From positions 1 through 13,082 of the forward strand of contig JAZNQL010000035.1 of assembly GCA_045590155.1 (NCBI GenBank): a DNA stretch of 13,082 nucleotides. Direction: 5' to 3'. Positions 1 to 6,563 of this stretch are shown here, piece after piece. Made by a program: the position numbers and the translations under genes. The stretch is from JAZNQL01 sp045590155. GTDB taxonomy: Bacteria > Bacillota > Clostridia > UMGS1883 > UMGS1540. The notes under the pieces are model-generated. The model did no database searches. It was not told where the DNA came from and was given only the letters and a program-made list of their open reading frames with translations. Each line of letters begins with the position of its first letter. The first letter of the stretch is position 1.

Positions 1-181
1 CGTTTTGAACAAGATTTGATACACCAATAATTTCATCTTCGGATGGAACACTTTCTGGTGTTTCTGTTGGTATCATTGTATACTTTTCGATATCCGGAAC
101 AAAATCTGCAGATACCATTATCGGTAATGCTGTTATAATAAGGCATACCGACATTAAAAGTGCCAAAAATCTTTTCTTCAT
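1..181 (-). CDS. Secreted protein, N-terminal 60 residues only (runs off left edge); paralogue of the SLH surface protein
   Basis: The reading frame opens at the ATG at 181-179 and stays open to the window edge. It starts MKKRFLALLMSVCLIITALP and continues to a probable signal-peptidase site after MVSA (about residue 25), so export is predicted. Residues 26-50 are an acidic, Pro/Thr-rich linker. The last visible residues, NLVQN, repeat the start of the second carbohydrate-binding module of the neighbouring SLH protein (NLVQN-ADFEN). The 17 residues ending at that point align without gaps to the same stretch of the neighbour, with 9 identities by eye. A purine-rich GGAAGGA lies about 11 bases before the ATG, and the sequence around the start codon closely resembles that of the upstream gene. 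The gene lies 50 bases after the upstream stop codon, so co-transcription is likely. Function beyond secretion and probable glycan binding cannot be judged from this fragment. Confidence 0.8.
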   Translation of the reverse strand, partial: MKKRFLALLMSVCLIITALPIMVSADFVPDIEKYTMIPTETPESVPSEDEIIGVSNLVQN

Positions 182-208
182 AAATTTTTCATTCCTTCCC
201 TTTTGTCT

Positions 209-226
209 ATACACTAAAAGGTGTAT
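209..226 (-). other. Small inverted repeat between the two surface-protein genes
   Basis: ATACAC and GTGTAT form a perfect 6-bp stem around a 6-base loop, just after the stop codon of the SLH protein gene. The stem is AT-rich and no T-run follows it on the minus strand, so it is not a convincing intrinsic terminator. It could be a weak attenuator or an mRNA-processing or stabilising element, or it could be chance. Confidence 0.25.
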
Positions 227-231
227 TTGCT

Positions 232-3200
232 TTACTGTGCTTTCCAAGTACTGATTCTATCCATAATAACTGCAGCTTCAGCACGGGTTGTGTTACCTAA
301 GGGGTTGATTGTGCCGTCAGCATTACCCTTTACTATACCTGCATTTACCATTGCCATTATATCTTGTGCTGCATAGTCAGCTACCAAAGATGCATCAGAA
401 AATGCTGAAAGGTTGCCGCCTGAAAGTCCGTTTTCGCCCAGCAAGCGCATACCTCTTGCACAAATTACCATGAAGTCCTGTCTTGAAATTGGTTCTTCAG
501 GTCTGAAGGTTCCATCTCCCGAGCCGAGAAGTATGCCTAACGCCTGACCTATTGCAACTTCCTTTGAATAGGTAACTGCGGGCAATACATCAGTAAATGT
601 GCAGGTTGCATTATCTGCCTTAAGACCTAATGCACGAACGAGGAACATTGCAAAGTCGCCTCTTGTAATATTTTTTTCAGGACGGTAGTAGTGGTATGCC
701 AAAGAGTCTAACACACCTGCATTATCCATTTTCAAAATGGAATTGAATGCCCAATCGTAACCATCTAAATCACGGAAGCGCATTACGGGTACGCCTGCGA
801 TTTCGTTTACATTCTGGGGTTTTATTTCATAAAGGACTGCCGCACCTGCGGGCAAGGTAATGTTTAATACGCCGTTGCCAGAAATATCCTCTCCCTTACC
901 GCCAAACGCTGCTTTACCTGTGAATGCGGTTATATTATGTGTGCCGCCACAGCTTGTGAGGGGTATGGAAAGTTGTTGATCTTCTTTTTTACGGTTTAGG
1001 ACTACCATATTAACCTGGTTGCCCTTTACATAGGATACTGCCCAATAAGCATCATTTTTAACATTGCTGAAAATGGGATATTCGTCAAATACGAAGGCTT
1101 TAAAAGCGTCCTCACGCTCATTATGAGTAAACTCTGTAAGCGGTTCCCAAAGATGAGTTTCGTCAAGATCGTCGCCAGCGTCACTTGCATTTATAAATCT
1201 AAAGAAACCGTAGCTACCGCCACCCTCTAAGAATGTCTGGTAAATCATACTACGAAGGTCATCGCCTGATGGGAAGTAGCCTCTCCAGTTCATAACCTGT
1301 AAAAGTGAGTTTACAGGTCTGATACCTTGTGTTGCCTCGTCAGCCTCGCTTCTTCTTTGTGCAACGTAGGTAAGGGGGTCTTTGGTGTCGCCAGGATATG
1401 GGTCATGACCAAAGATATCTACAAATTTTGCAGCTTCGCCGTATGCACCCTGTTCCATTGACATGACGGGGTGGTTGGGGTCGTTGTTACGAATGGCAAT
1501 ATATGTTTCTCTAAGTTCATCATGCGGGTTACCAGTTCTTGCAAAGGGTTCATCGTTATTTACATATGCATAAACTGCGGGATGGTCCTTAATTGCTGCA
1601 CAAATAAGCTCGGTATCGTGTCGAAGGTCGGGATGTCCGCCGCCCCTACTATTACTATAAGTTAAGATAAGTCCGTACATACCGCGTGCCCAAAGGTCAT
1701 CCAAGGTTTTTGTGATTTGTGCAATCTTTTGCTCGTCAGTCATACTTTCTGAACGAGGAATACCTACTTCTGCAACATTTATCTGTGCGTCTATCATTCC
1801 GTAGCCGTACTGTCTTTCAATATAATACCATGCATAGGTAGGCATAACGGTTTGACCGTTTTTGCGAAATACGCCGTCTTTTCCAAGATATGTAGGACGG
1901 TCATATTTATATACTCTTTCAAAATCAGTTTTTCCGTTTATAGTAGCTTCAATTCTGTATTCTGTTTGCTTTTGAGTTAACCAGGAAAGGTCAAAGTACC
2001 AAGTTGCTGTACCGCCTTTTGCCTGCACGCCCTTCTGCTCTGCTACAACCTTTCCGTTAAGTGTTAATGCAAAGTCAACTTTTGCGTCGCGAAGCTCTGG
2101 GAATGCCAATAAATCAAGTTCTGCTTCAGCAACGGCTGCGGCTGTCTGGTCAGAATAATAGAAAATCTGGTCGGTATTTACACCTAAGGGGTTTGGCTTT
2201 GTGGTGCTGTAAAGTGCCATATCGTCAACCCAAACTGTGCCGACACCGTATCTACGCGCATAATAACGAATATACTTTGTGTTCGGAGGTGTGGTAAATG
2301 TTACAGCAGTCTGAACCCACTTACCGCCTGTACCGCTTAGTACAAATAAATCGTCAACCCCTAAATAGGTTTCGGTACCGGGTTCGCCTGTGTAATACTC
2401 AACCATAATAACAGTGTTACTTTTGCCACGGGGGTCAGCATCACTTTCTTCTGCTGTGAAGTTTGTATAATACCACATACTTGCCTGGTATTCAGTTTCT
2501 GCACTTACTTCAATTTGCTGTCTAACCCAGGGTCTTTGTGCGGGATTGCCGTTAGTGAGCTTAATTGAACGCTCACTTTCGTGACCAAAGGTTTTATCAT
2601 AAACAACCATCTGGTTATTCTGGTCCCAACCTGCAAAATAGGGTTCCCAGTTCCAGGGGCCAATGTTGTTTGTATCATTTTCAAAATCAGCATTCTGTAC
2701 AAGGTTTCTGCCACTGCGTATTGCATTGGAATCTGGAACACTCTTTGGTACAGATTTTGGGGGCGTACTGTTTTTTTCTGTATCAGCAATAACTTCTACT
2801 GTGCTTGCGGGAGGTTTTACAGTGCTTTCATCCACTTCAGGATTGTCATTTTCTCCGCGTACAGGTCCCATTACTGTTACTTTATCTATAAGAACATCAA
2901 GTCCGTTATATGCACCTATGTACATTGATCCTGCAGTTCCGGTTTTAGGTACTGTAAAGTTAAGAGTAATTTCAGTCCAGCGGTTTGTTTTCAGAGGGTA
3001 GCTTTGTGCATAGTTCTTTCCAGCGACTGTAACATCTAAAACAAGAACGCCGCTTTTATTTTTTGCATTTGCAAAAAATGACAGGGTATACTTGCCACCC
3101 GGCTTCATATCTCTTAATTTGTTAAAGTAAATACGAACCTTGTCCTGTCCTACACCATTAAGGTGTGCGGAATATTTTCCGTCATACGCTTCTTCATCGT

Positions 3201-3390
3201 AAGCTTCAACAAACTTATCTTTATTGTCCAAAACATTCCAATCCCTGAGTGTTTTACCGTCTGATTTAACTTGTTCAAAGCTGCCGTTTAAGATAAAGTC
3301 TTTATCTCCTTCAGCAGCGGTTGCCGCAAAAGGCAAGCTTGTTATAAGAAGACAAAGCGCCATCAAAATAGATAATAATCTTTTTTTCAT
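232..3390 (-). CDS. SLH-anchored secreted protein with two CBM-like modules and a glycosidase-like TIM barrel
   Basis: This is a 1052-residue predicted extracellular, cell-wall-anchored protein. The start chosen is the ATG at 3390: it begins a clear signal peptide (MKKRLLSILMALCLLITSLP, cleavage near ATAA at 23-26) and has AAGGAGAG about 9 bases upstream. A longer in-frame start at 3474 lies upstream of the leader and at the transcription start, so it is rejected. Modules in order, by eye: a jelly-roll CBM4/9-like module (about 32-175, NGSFE start); a Pro/Ser/Glu linker with a PKSVPKSVP repeat (180-226); a second CBM-like module (229-396, NLVQNADFEN start, WVDDMALY end); a beta-sandwich (405-497); a TIM-barrel-like domain (about 500-770); a C-terminal beta-sandwich (780-857); and three SLH repeats (about 868-1050) marked by ITRGDF, ISRQDF and TTRAEA. 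The barrel carries HPAVYAYVNNDEP, a strand-4 motif in which E614 would be the acid/base of a clan-A glycoside hydrolase. The usual strand-7 position reads LLQVMNW with no Glu. Polysaccharide binding is well supported; hydrolysis and substrate are inference. Confidence 0.88.
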   Translation of the reverse strand: MKKRLLSILMALCLLITSLPFAATAAEGDKDFILNGSFEQVKSDGKTLRDWNVLDNKDKFVEAYDEEAYDGKYSAHLNGVGQDKVRIYFNKLRDMKPGGKYTLSFFANAKNKSGVLVLDVTVAGKNYAQSYPLKTNRWTEITLNFTVPKTGTAGSMYIGAYNGLDVLIDKVTVMGPVRGENDNPEVDESTVKPPASTVEVIADTEKNSTPPKSVPKSVPDSNAIRSGRNLVQNADFENDTNNIGPWNWEPYFAGWDQNNQMVVYDKTFGHESERSIKLTNGNPAQRPWVRQQIEVSAETEYQASMWYYTNFTAEESDADPRGKSNTVIMVEYYTGEPGTETYLGVDDLFVLSGTGGKWVQTAVTFTTPPNTKYIRYYARRYGVGTVWVDDMALYSTTKPNPLGVNTDQIFYYSDQTAAAVAEAELDLLAFPELRDAKVDFALTLNGKVVAEQKGVQAKGGTATWYFDLSWLTQKQTEYRIEATINGKTDFERVYKYDRPTYLGKDGVFRKNGQTVMPTYAWYYIERQYGYGMIDAQINVAEVGIPRSESMTDEQKIAQITKTLDDLWARGMYGLILTYSNSRGGGHPDLRHDTELICAAIKDHPAVYAYVNNDEPFARTGNPHDELRETYIAIRNNDPNHPVMSMEQGAYGEAAKFVDIFGHDPYPGDTKDPLTYVAQRRSEADEATQGIRPVNSLLQVMNWRGYFPSGDDLRSMIYQTFLEGGGSYGFFRFINASDAGDDLDETHLWEPLTEFTHNEREDAFKAFVFDEYPIFSNVKNDAYWAVSYVKGNQVNMVVLNRKKEDQQLSIPLTSCGGTHNITAFTGKAAFGGKGEDISGNGVLNITLPAGAAVLYEIKPQNVNEIAGVPVMRFRDLDGYDWAFNSILKMDNAGVLDSLAYHYYRPEKNITRGDFAMFLVRALGLKADNATCTFTDVLPAVTYSKEVAIGQALGILLGSGDGTFRPEEPISRQDFMVICARGMRLLGENGLSGGNLSAFSDASLVADYAAQDIMAMVNAGIVKGNADGTINPLGNTTRAEAAVIMDRISTWKAQ

Positions 3391-3442
3391 AAATTTTTTC
3401 TCTCCTTCATTTGATCGTACTGCAATTTGCTGATACACCATT

Positions 3443-3454
3443 TTGCAATTGCAA
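3443..3454. promoter_or_regulatory. Perfect 12-bp palindrome TTGCAATTGCAA in the surface-protein leader
   Basis: TTGCAATTGCAA is its own reverse complement and lies about 17-28 bases downstream of the predicted transcription start. A related imperfect copy, GCAAATTGCA on the minus strand, occurs at about 3421-3430. The position, just inside the transcribed leader, would suit a roadblock operator for a dimeric repressor. No regulator gene is visible in the window, and the role is inference. Confidence 0.35.
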
Positions 3455-3477
3455 CTTTCAAATACACTCCACAATAC

Positions 3478-3506
3478 ATTATCTCACATATATCCGAAAA
3501 AGTAAA
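3478..3506 (-). promoter_or_regulatory. Sigma-A-type extended -10 promoter of the surface-protein locus
   Basis: On the minus strand a -35 TTTACT (3506-3501) is followed by a 17-base spacer and a -10 GATAAT (3483-3478), with TGA directly before the -10, giving an extended TGn -10. Transcription would start near 3471, leaving a leader of about 80 bases before the ATG at 3390. Confidence 0.72.
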
Positions 3507-3625
3507 TAGGTAAAATCGACTTTTTTGGATATAAAATAGTCTTATTTAGCCAGCTTTTAACACGTTTTACTTACTAAAGCGTTTTATTTGTCTCCTTAAT
3601 GAAAAAAAGCTTTCTTTACAGTGCA

Positions 3626-4078
3626 TTATTTACTCGTTTCGTTAAGTAACGCCGTACACCCTTTCAATATATCCTGCCAGGTTTTTTCAAAGTCTCCTGT
3701 CCACCATGGGTCGGCTACATCGCCTGGTGTATTTGTATAATCCATTAAAAGAGTAATTTTGTTTTCTGAATCTTCTCCCAATACGCGATTGAGATTTTTT
3801 AAGTTTAATCTGTCCATCGCTATTATGTAGTCATAATACGAATAATCAGCTTTTGTTATTTGCCTTGCTGTTTTTCCTTTGCACGAAATTCCATGTTCTG
3901 CAAGCTTTTGTCTTGCCGGCGGGTAAACGGGATTTCCAAGTTCCTCGGTGCTTGTAGCACAAGAAGCTATTTCGTATTTATCGACTATTCCCCTTTTCGA
4001 TACTAAATCTTTCATAATAAACTCTGCCATAGGGCTTCTGCAAATGTTGCCATGACAGACAAATAATATTTTAATCAT
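3626..4078 (-). CDS. Low-molecular-weight protein tyrosine phosphatase
   Basis: This 150-residue cytoplasmic enzyme hydrolyses phosphotyrosine through a cysteinyl-phosphate intermediate. The P-loop CHGNICRS at residues 8-15 is the CX5R(S/T) signature, with nucleophile C8 and phosphate-binding R14. The general-acid Asp is D123 in the DPWWTG segment near the C terminus. Length matches the family. The residue before the second P-loop Cys is Ile (I12). The B. subtilis arginine phosphatase YwlE has Thr at that place, so phosphotyrosine specificity is favoured here. The ATG overlaps the stop of the upstream DNA-glycosylase gene (ATGA, 4075-4078), so translation is probably coupled. It is the last gene of the HAD-AlkD-phosphatase operon. 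No tyrosine kinase or capsule gene is in view, so the physiological substrate is unknown. Confidence 0.92.
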   Translation of the reverse strand: MIKILFVCHGNICRSPMAEFIMKDLVSKRGIVDKYEIASCATSTEELGNPVYPPARQKLAEHGISCKGKTARQITKADYSYYDYIIAMDRLNLKNLNRVLGEDSENKITLLMDYTNTPGDVADPWWTGDFEKTWQDILKGCTALLNETSK

Positions 4079-4752
4079 TTTATTCTTAATCCTTTTAAAA
4101 TTTGTTTTTGTTCTTTTGTTATTCTGTAACTTTCTACTGCTTTTTGTATGGTTTTGTTATGCACCCACGCGGGCAGTTTATTTTCTTTTATATAAGGAAA
4201 AGTAATGTCCCACTGTTTTGCCAAAGCTGTTGCAAAATACCACGCCATCATCATATTTATGTAGTATTCCGAAGATTTTATTTTTGAAACTCTTTTTAAA
4301 AATTTTTCGTCGAAATTTTTATCAAGATAATATGTCATAAGCATCTCTATCCCGAATCGTACAGTATAGGTATGCTTTGAAGAAAGCCAGTTTTCGATTT
4401 CTTTTAGAAGGTTTTCTGTGTTATTTTTAAAGCTTTTCGGTCTTAATGAGTCGCAGGTTGCCCAATTATCTATATAGGGCAAAAACTTATTCAGCTTCTT
4501 TATGCACTCATCAAAATCCTCTATTTCGCAAATTAAAAAAGCATGCAGATTATTTTCTTCATAATAAGCATGAGGAAGTGTTTTTAAAAAAGTTTCTGTT
4601 TCCAAATTGTTCTTTATATTTTTTGCAAGCTTTCTTATAAGCGGAATTCTTACCCCTATTACAGTATCTGGATTTATATTTGGCATAAGCTTTGAATGAA
4701 AATTTTTATACCCTACATCCTGCATACTGAAAAGTTCTTTTTTTATGTTCAT
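4075..4752 (-). CDS. AlkD-like DNA alkylation-repair glycosylase
   Basis: This 225-residue all-helical (HEAT-like repeat) protein resembles the AlkC/AlkD family, which excises alkylated bases such as 3-methyladenine and 7-methylguanine without base flipping. By motif, W97 and D101 in DNWATCDS and R132 in TVRFGIEML correspond to the functional Trp, Asp and Arg of Bacillus cereus AlkD. The start is set at the ATG at 4752, which has GAGGG 8 bases upstream. A TTG at 4767, overlapping the HAD stop, would add five residues but lacks a ribosome binding site. The gene is markedly AT-rich: hand counts of 60-base blocks gave 13, 14, 19, 19 and 21 G+C, against 26-27 in blocks of ffh and the surface gene. 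The protein is also rich in Lys and Asn. It sits 11 bases after the HAD gene and overlaps the phosphatase gene. Confidence 0.87.
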   Translation of the reverse strand: MNIKKELFSMQDVGYKNFHSKLMPNINPDTVIGVRIPLIRKLAKNIKNNLETETFLKTLPHAYYEENNLHAFLICEIEDFDECIKKLNKFLPYIDNWATCDSLRPKSFKNNTENLLKEIENWLSSKHTYTVRFGIEMLMTYYLDKNFDEKFLKRVSKIKSSEYYINMMMAWYFATALAKQWDITFPYIKENKLPAWVHNKTIQKAVESYRITKEQKQILKGLRIK

Positions 4753-4763
4753 TAACTTATCCC

Positions 4764-5561
4764 TCAAAGAGTGTTTTTTGCAAGCTCTACAATTTCCCCT
4801 ACACCGTTTAATATAACGGTTGGACGGTAGGCGTATGTGTTCAATGTTTCCATAGTTGATATGCCTGATAATACAAGCACGGTTGCCATACCGCTTTCAA
4901 GACCCGATATTACATCGGTATCCATTCTGTCACCTACCATAACTGCTTCTTTCGAATGGCAGTTAAGCATTTTTAACCCTGTACGCATCATTAAAGGATT
5001 TGGTTTTCCGCAAAAATATGCCTGCTTTCCCGTTGCCATTTCTATGGGAGCTGTAAGTGCTCTGCAGGCAGGGGCTATCCCGTTTTCTATGGGACCTGAA
5101 AGGTCGGAGTTTGCGCCTATAAGTTTTGCTCCCTTTAAAACAAGGTTTGTGGCTTTGGTTATTGTATCTATATTGTAAGATTTCGATTCTCCAATTACAA
5201 CATAATCGGGATTTACATCGTTCATATATATACCCGCATTATATAAGGCATTTGTAAGCCCTGCTTCCCCAAGTACATATACACTGCATCCAGGGGACTG
5301 TTCTTTTAAAAATTCTGCCGTTGCAAGTGCGCTTGTATAAAAATGCTTTTCGGGTACGTCAAGGCCCATTCGTTCAAGTTTATGATTAAGCTCAAGAGGT
5401 GTATAACTGCTGTTATTTGTTAAAAACAAATATTCTTTGTTGTTTTTGCGAAGCCAGTCTATGAACTCTTTTACTCCGGGCAAAATTTTGTTACCGTGAT
5501 ATATAACACCGTCCATATCACATATAAAACCCTTTTTTTCGTTAAAATTTATTATACTCAT
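4764..5561 (-). CDS. NagD/AraL-like HAD-IIA family phosphatase
   Basis: This 265-residue cytoplasmic hydrolase belongs to HAD subfamily IIA (NagD, AraL, p-nitrophenylphosphatase group), which dephosphorylates small metabolites such as sugar phosphates or nucleotides. The conserved motifs are in order: motif I DMDGV with D15 and D17, motif II TNNSS at 48-52, the Lys of motif III in GKPNP (K186), and motif IV GDRMDTD at 210-216. The long cap between motifs II and III contains the family-typical GANSD segment (149-153). The start is the ATG at 5561, with GGGAG 8 bases upstream. An in-frame ATG 45 bases further out starts at the predicted promoter and adds non-conserved sequence, so it is rejected. 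This is the first gene of a three-gene operon driven by the promoter at 5597-5625. The exact substrate cannot be read from the sequence. Confidence 0.9.
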   Translation of the reverse strand: MSIINFNEKKGFICDMDGVIYHGNKILPGVKEFIDWLRKNNKEYLFLTNNSSYTPLELNHKLERMGLDVPEKHFYTSALATAEFLKEQSPGCSVYVLGEAGLTNALYNAGIYMNDVNPDYVVIGESKSYNIDTITKATNLVLKGAKLIGANSDLSGPIENGIAPACRALTAPIEMATGKQAYFCGKPNPLMMRTGLKMLNCHSKEAVMVGDRMDTDVISGLESGMATVLVLSGISTMETLNTYAYRPTVILNGVGEIVELAKNTL

Positions 5562-5596
5562 ATTTTCTTCTCCCTTATGCTTTTGTCTGTATAAAC

Positions 5597-5625
5597 ATTG
5601 TATCATAAAAAAAATAAAATAACAA
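5597..5625 (-). promoter_or_regulatory. Sigma-A-type promoter of the HAD-AlkD-phosphatase operon
   Basis: On the minus strand a -35 TTGTTA (5625-5620), a 17-base T-rich spacer and a -10 TACAAT (5602-5597) preceded by TGA (extended -10). Transcription would start near 5590, about 30 bases before the ATG. It lies directly behind the secF terminator, which separates the two units. Confidence 0.75.
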
Positions 5626-5654
5626 CTGCAAAAGCGTACTTTTTACAACAGGTT

Positions 5655-5689
5655 TACAAAAAAACACTGCCTTTTTAAGGCAGTGTTTT
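5655..5689 (-). terminator. Intrinsic terminator of the secDF transcript
   Basis: Perfect 13-bp stem AAAACACTGCCTT / AAGGCAGTGTTTT (5661-5673 with 5677-5689) and a 3-base loop. On the minus strand it runs into seven consecutive T (5664-5658). It starts 7 bases after the secF stop codon. Because the stem also has T-rich sequence on its other side, weak activity on the plus strand is possible. Confidence 0.95.
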
Positions 5690-5696
5690 AATTTTA

Positions 5697-6563
5697 TTAT
5701 GCTTTATCTTTTTTAGTCCATTTTCTAAGTCCAACCCAAAGAGGCGTTGCTATACACATTGAAGAGTAAGTACCTACGATGATACCTATAATAATGGGTA
5801 ATGCAAATTCTCTTATTGATGCTACACCCAAAACGTACAATGTTGTAATTGTAAAGAGGGTTGTAAGCGAAGTGTTTAAGGTTCTTGTTAAAGTCTGATT
5901 CAAACTTTCGTTTGCAACTTCAGAAAAGGTTCCTTTGTTGTGTTTTGCATTTTCACGAATTCTGTCAAATATAACGATAGTATCGTTTATTGAGTAACCT
6001 ACTATTGTTAAGATAGCTGCAATAAATGTTGTGTTAATTGAAATTTGGAATATTGAATATATTGCAAGTAAAACTACTACGTTATGCAAAAGACCTAATG
6101 TTGCTGCCAAACCTGAACGGAATGTAAATCTTATTGTGATGTATACAAGCATAAATAAAACTGCTATACCGATTGACTTTAATGCATTTGTTAAAAGCTT
6201 TAAGCTTGCGCTTGCACTGATGTTTGTAACATCCTGCAATGCATCCTGTGTAAGGTTATATTCTGCTTTTATTGCTTCAACTGCTTTATCACGTGTTTCG
6301 GTATCGATTTCGCTTGTTATAATATAAGCTACTGTTTCGTCAACAGTCTGAACTGTGCAATCTGTTCCAATAGTGTCGGTCACAAGCTTTTTAAGATCTT
6401 CTTCAACGAAAGCTTCGCCTATATTGATGCTTATTGAAGTGCCGCCTGTAAAGTCAAGTCCAAAGTTTAATCCACCAAAAATAAAGTAGAATATTAAACC
6501 TAAAAGTATAATTGCTCCGGAAATTATAAAGAAGATGTTCTTCTTACCAATAAAGTTTATCAT
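5697..6563 (-). CDS. secF: Protein translocase subunit SecF
   Basis: SecF is the 288-residue partner of SecD in the membrane complex that uses the proton-motive force to pull proteins through SecYEG. The layout is canonical: a first transmembrane segment (about 9-29), the signature GLDFTGG (35-41), an extracytoplasmic domain (about 42-120), then five membrane segments (about 127-147, 150-170, 175-198, 230-248, 254-275). The RND-type motif GYSINDTIVIFDRIREN (189-205) lies in the fourth. The ATG overlaps the secD stop (ATGA, 6560-6563) and has AGGAGG 7 bases upstream inside secD, so the two proteins are probably made in equal amounts. The strong terminator at 5655-5689 follows. Confidence 0.97.
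   Translation of the reverse strand: MINFIGKKNIFFIISGAIILLGLIFYFIFGGLNFGLDFTGGTSISINIGEAFVEEDLKKLVTDTIGTDCTVQTVDETVAYIITSEIDTETRDKAVEAIKAEYNLTQDALQDVTNISASASLKLLTNALKSIGIAVLFMLVYITIRFTFRSGLAATLGLLHNVVVLLAIYSIFQISINTTFIAAILTIVGYSINDTIVIFDRIRENAKHNKGTFSEVANESLNQTLTRTLNTSLTTLFTITTLYVLGVASIREFALPIIIGIIVGTYSSMCIATPLWVGLRKWTKKDKA

Larger units (their letters stand above)
3391..3625. other. 235-base intergenic region: leader and promoter of the surface-protein locus
   Basis: This gap between the phosphatase stop and the SLH-protein start holds the sigma-A-type promoter at 3478-3506, an untranslated leader of about 80 bases and a perfect 12-bp palindrome in that leader. I see no convincing intrinsic terminator for the upstream operon: the AAAGCTTTTTTT stretch near 3602-3613 has no usable stem and loop. 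An SD-like AAGGAGAC (minus strand, about 3591-3598) is followed by no usable start codon. Confidence 0.6.

Noticed and set aside
2505..3001. Open frames inside the SLH-protein gene on both strands
   Set aside because: They are shadows of the 1052-residue gene: no ribosome binding sites, no recognisable domains, and compositions typical of out-of-frame reading.
3391..3474. Longer start for the SLH protein at 3474
   Set aside because: It would add 28 residues before a typical signal peptide and would lie upstream of the predicted transcription start; the ATG at 3390 has the good ribosome binding site.
3563..3581. Terminator-like hairpin CGTTTTA/TAAAGCG on the plus strand with TTTTATTT after it
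   Set aside because: Short AT-rich stem with a wobble pair that becomes a mismatch in the minus-strand transcript, and no plus-strand gene to terminate.
3626..4078. The small phosphatase as a YwlE-type protein arginine phosphatase
   Set aside because: The P-loop has Ile where YwlE has the Thr that confers phosphoarginine selectivity, so the phosphotyrosine type is favoured.
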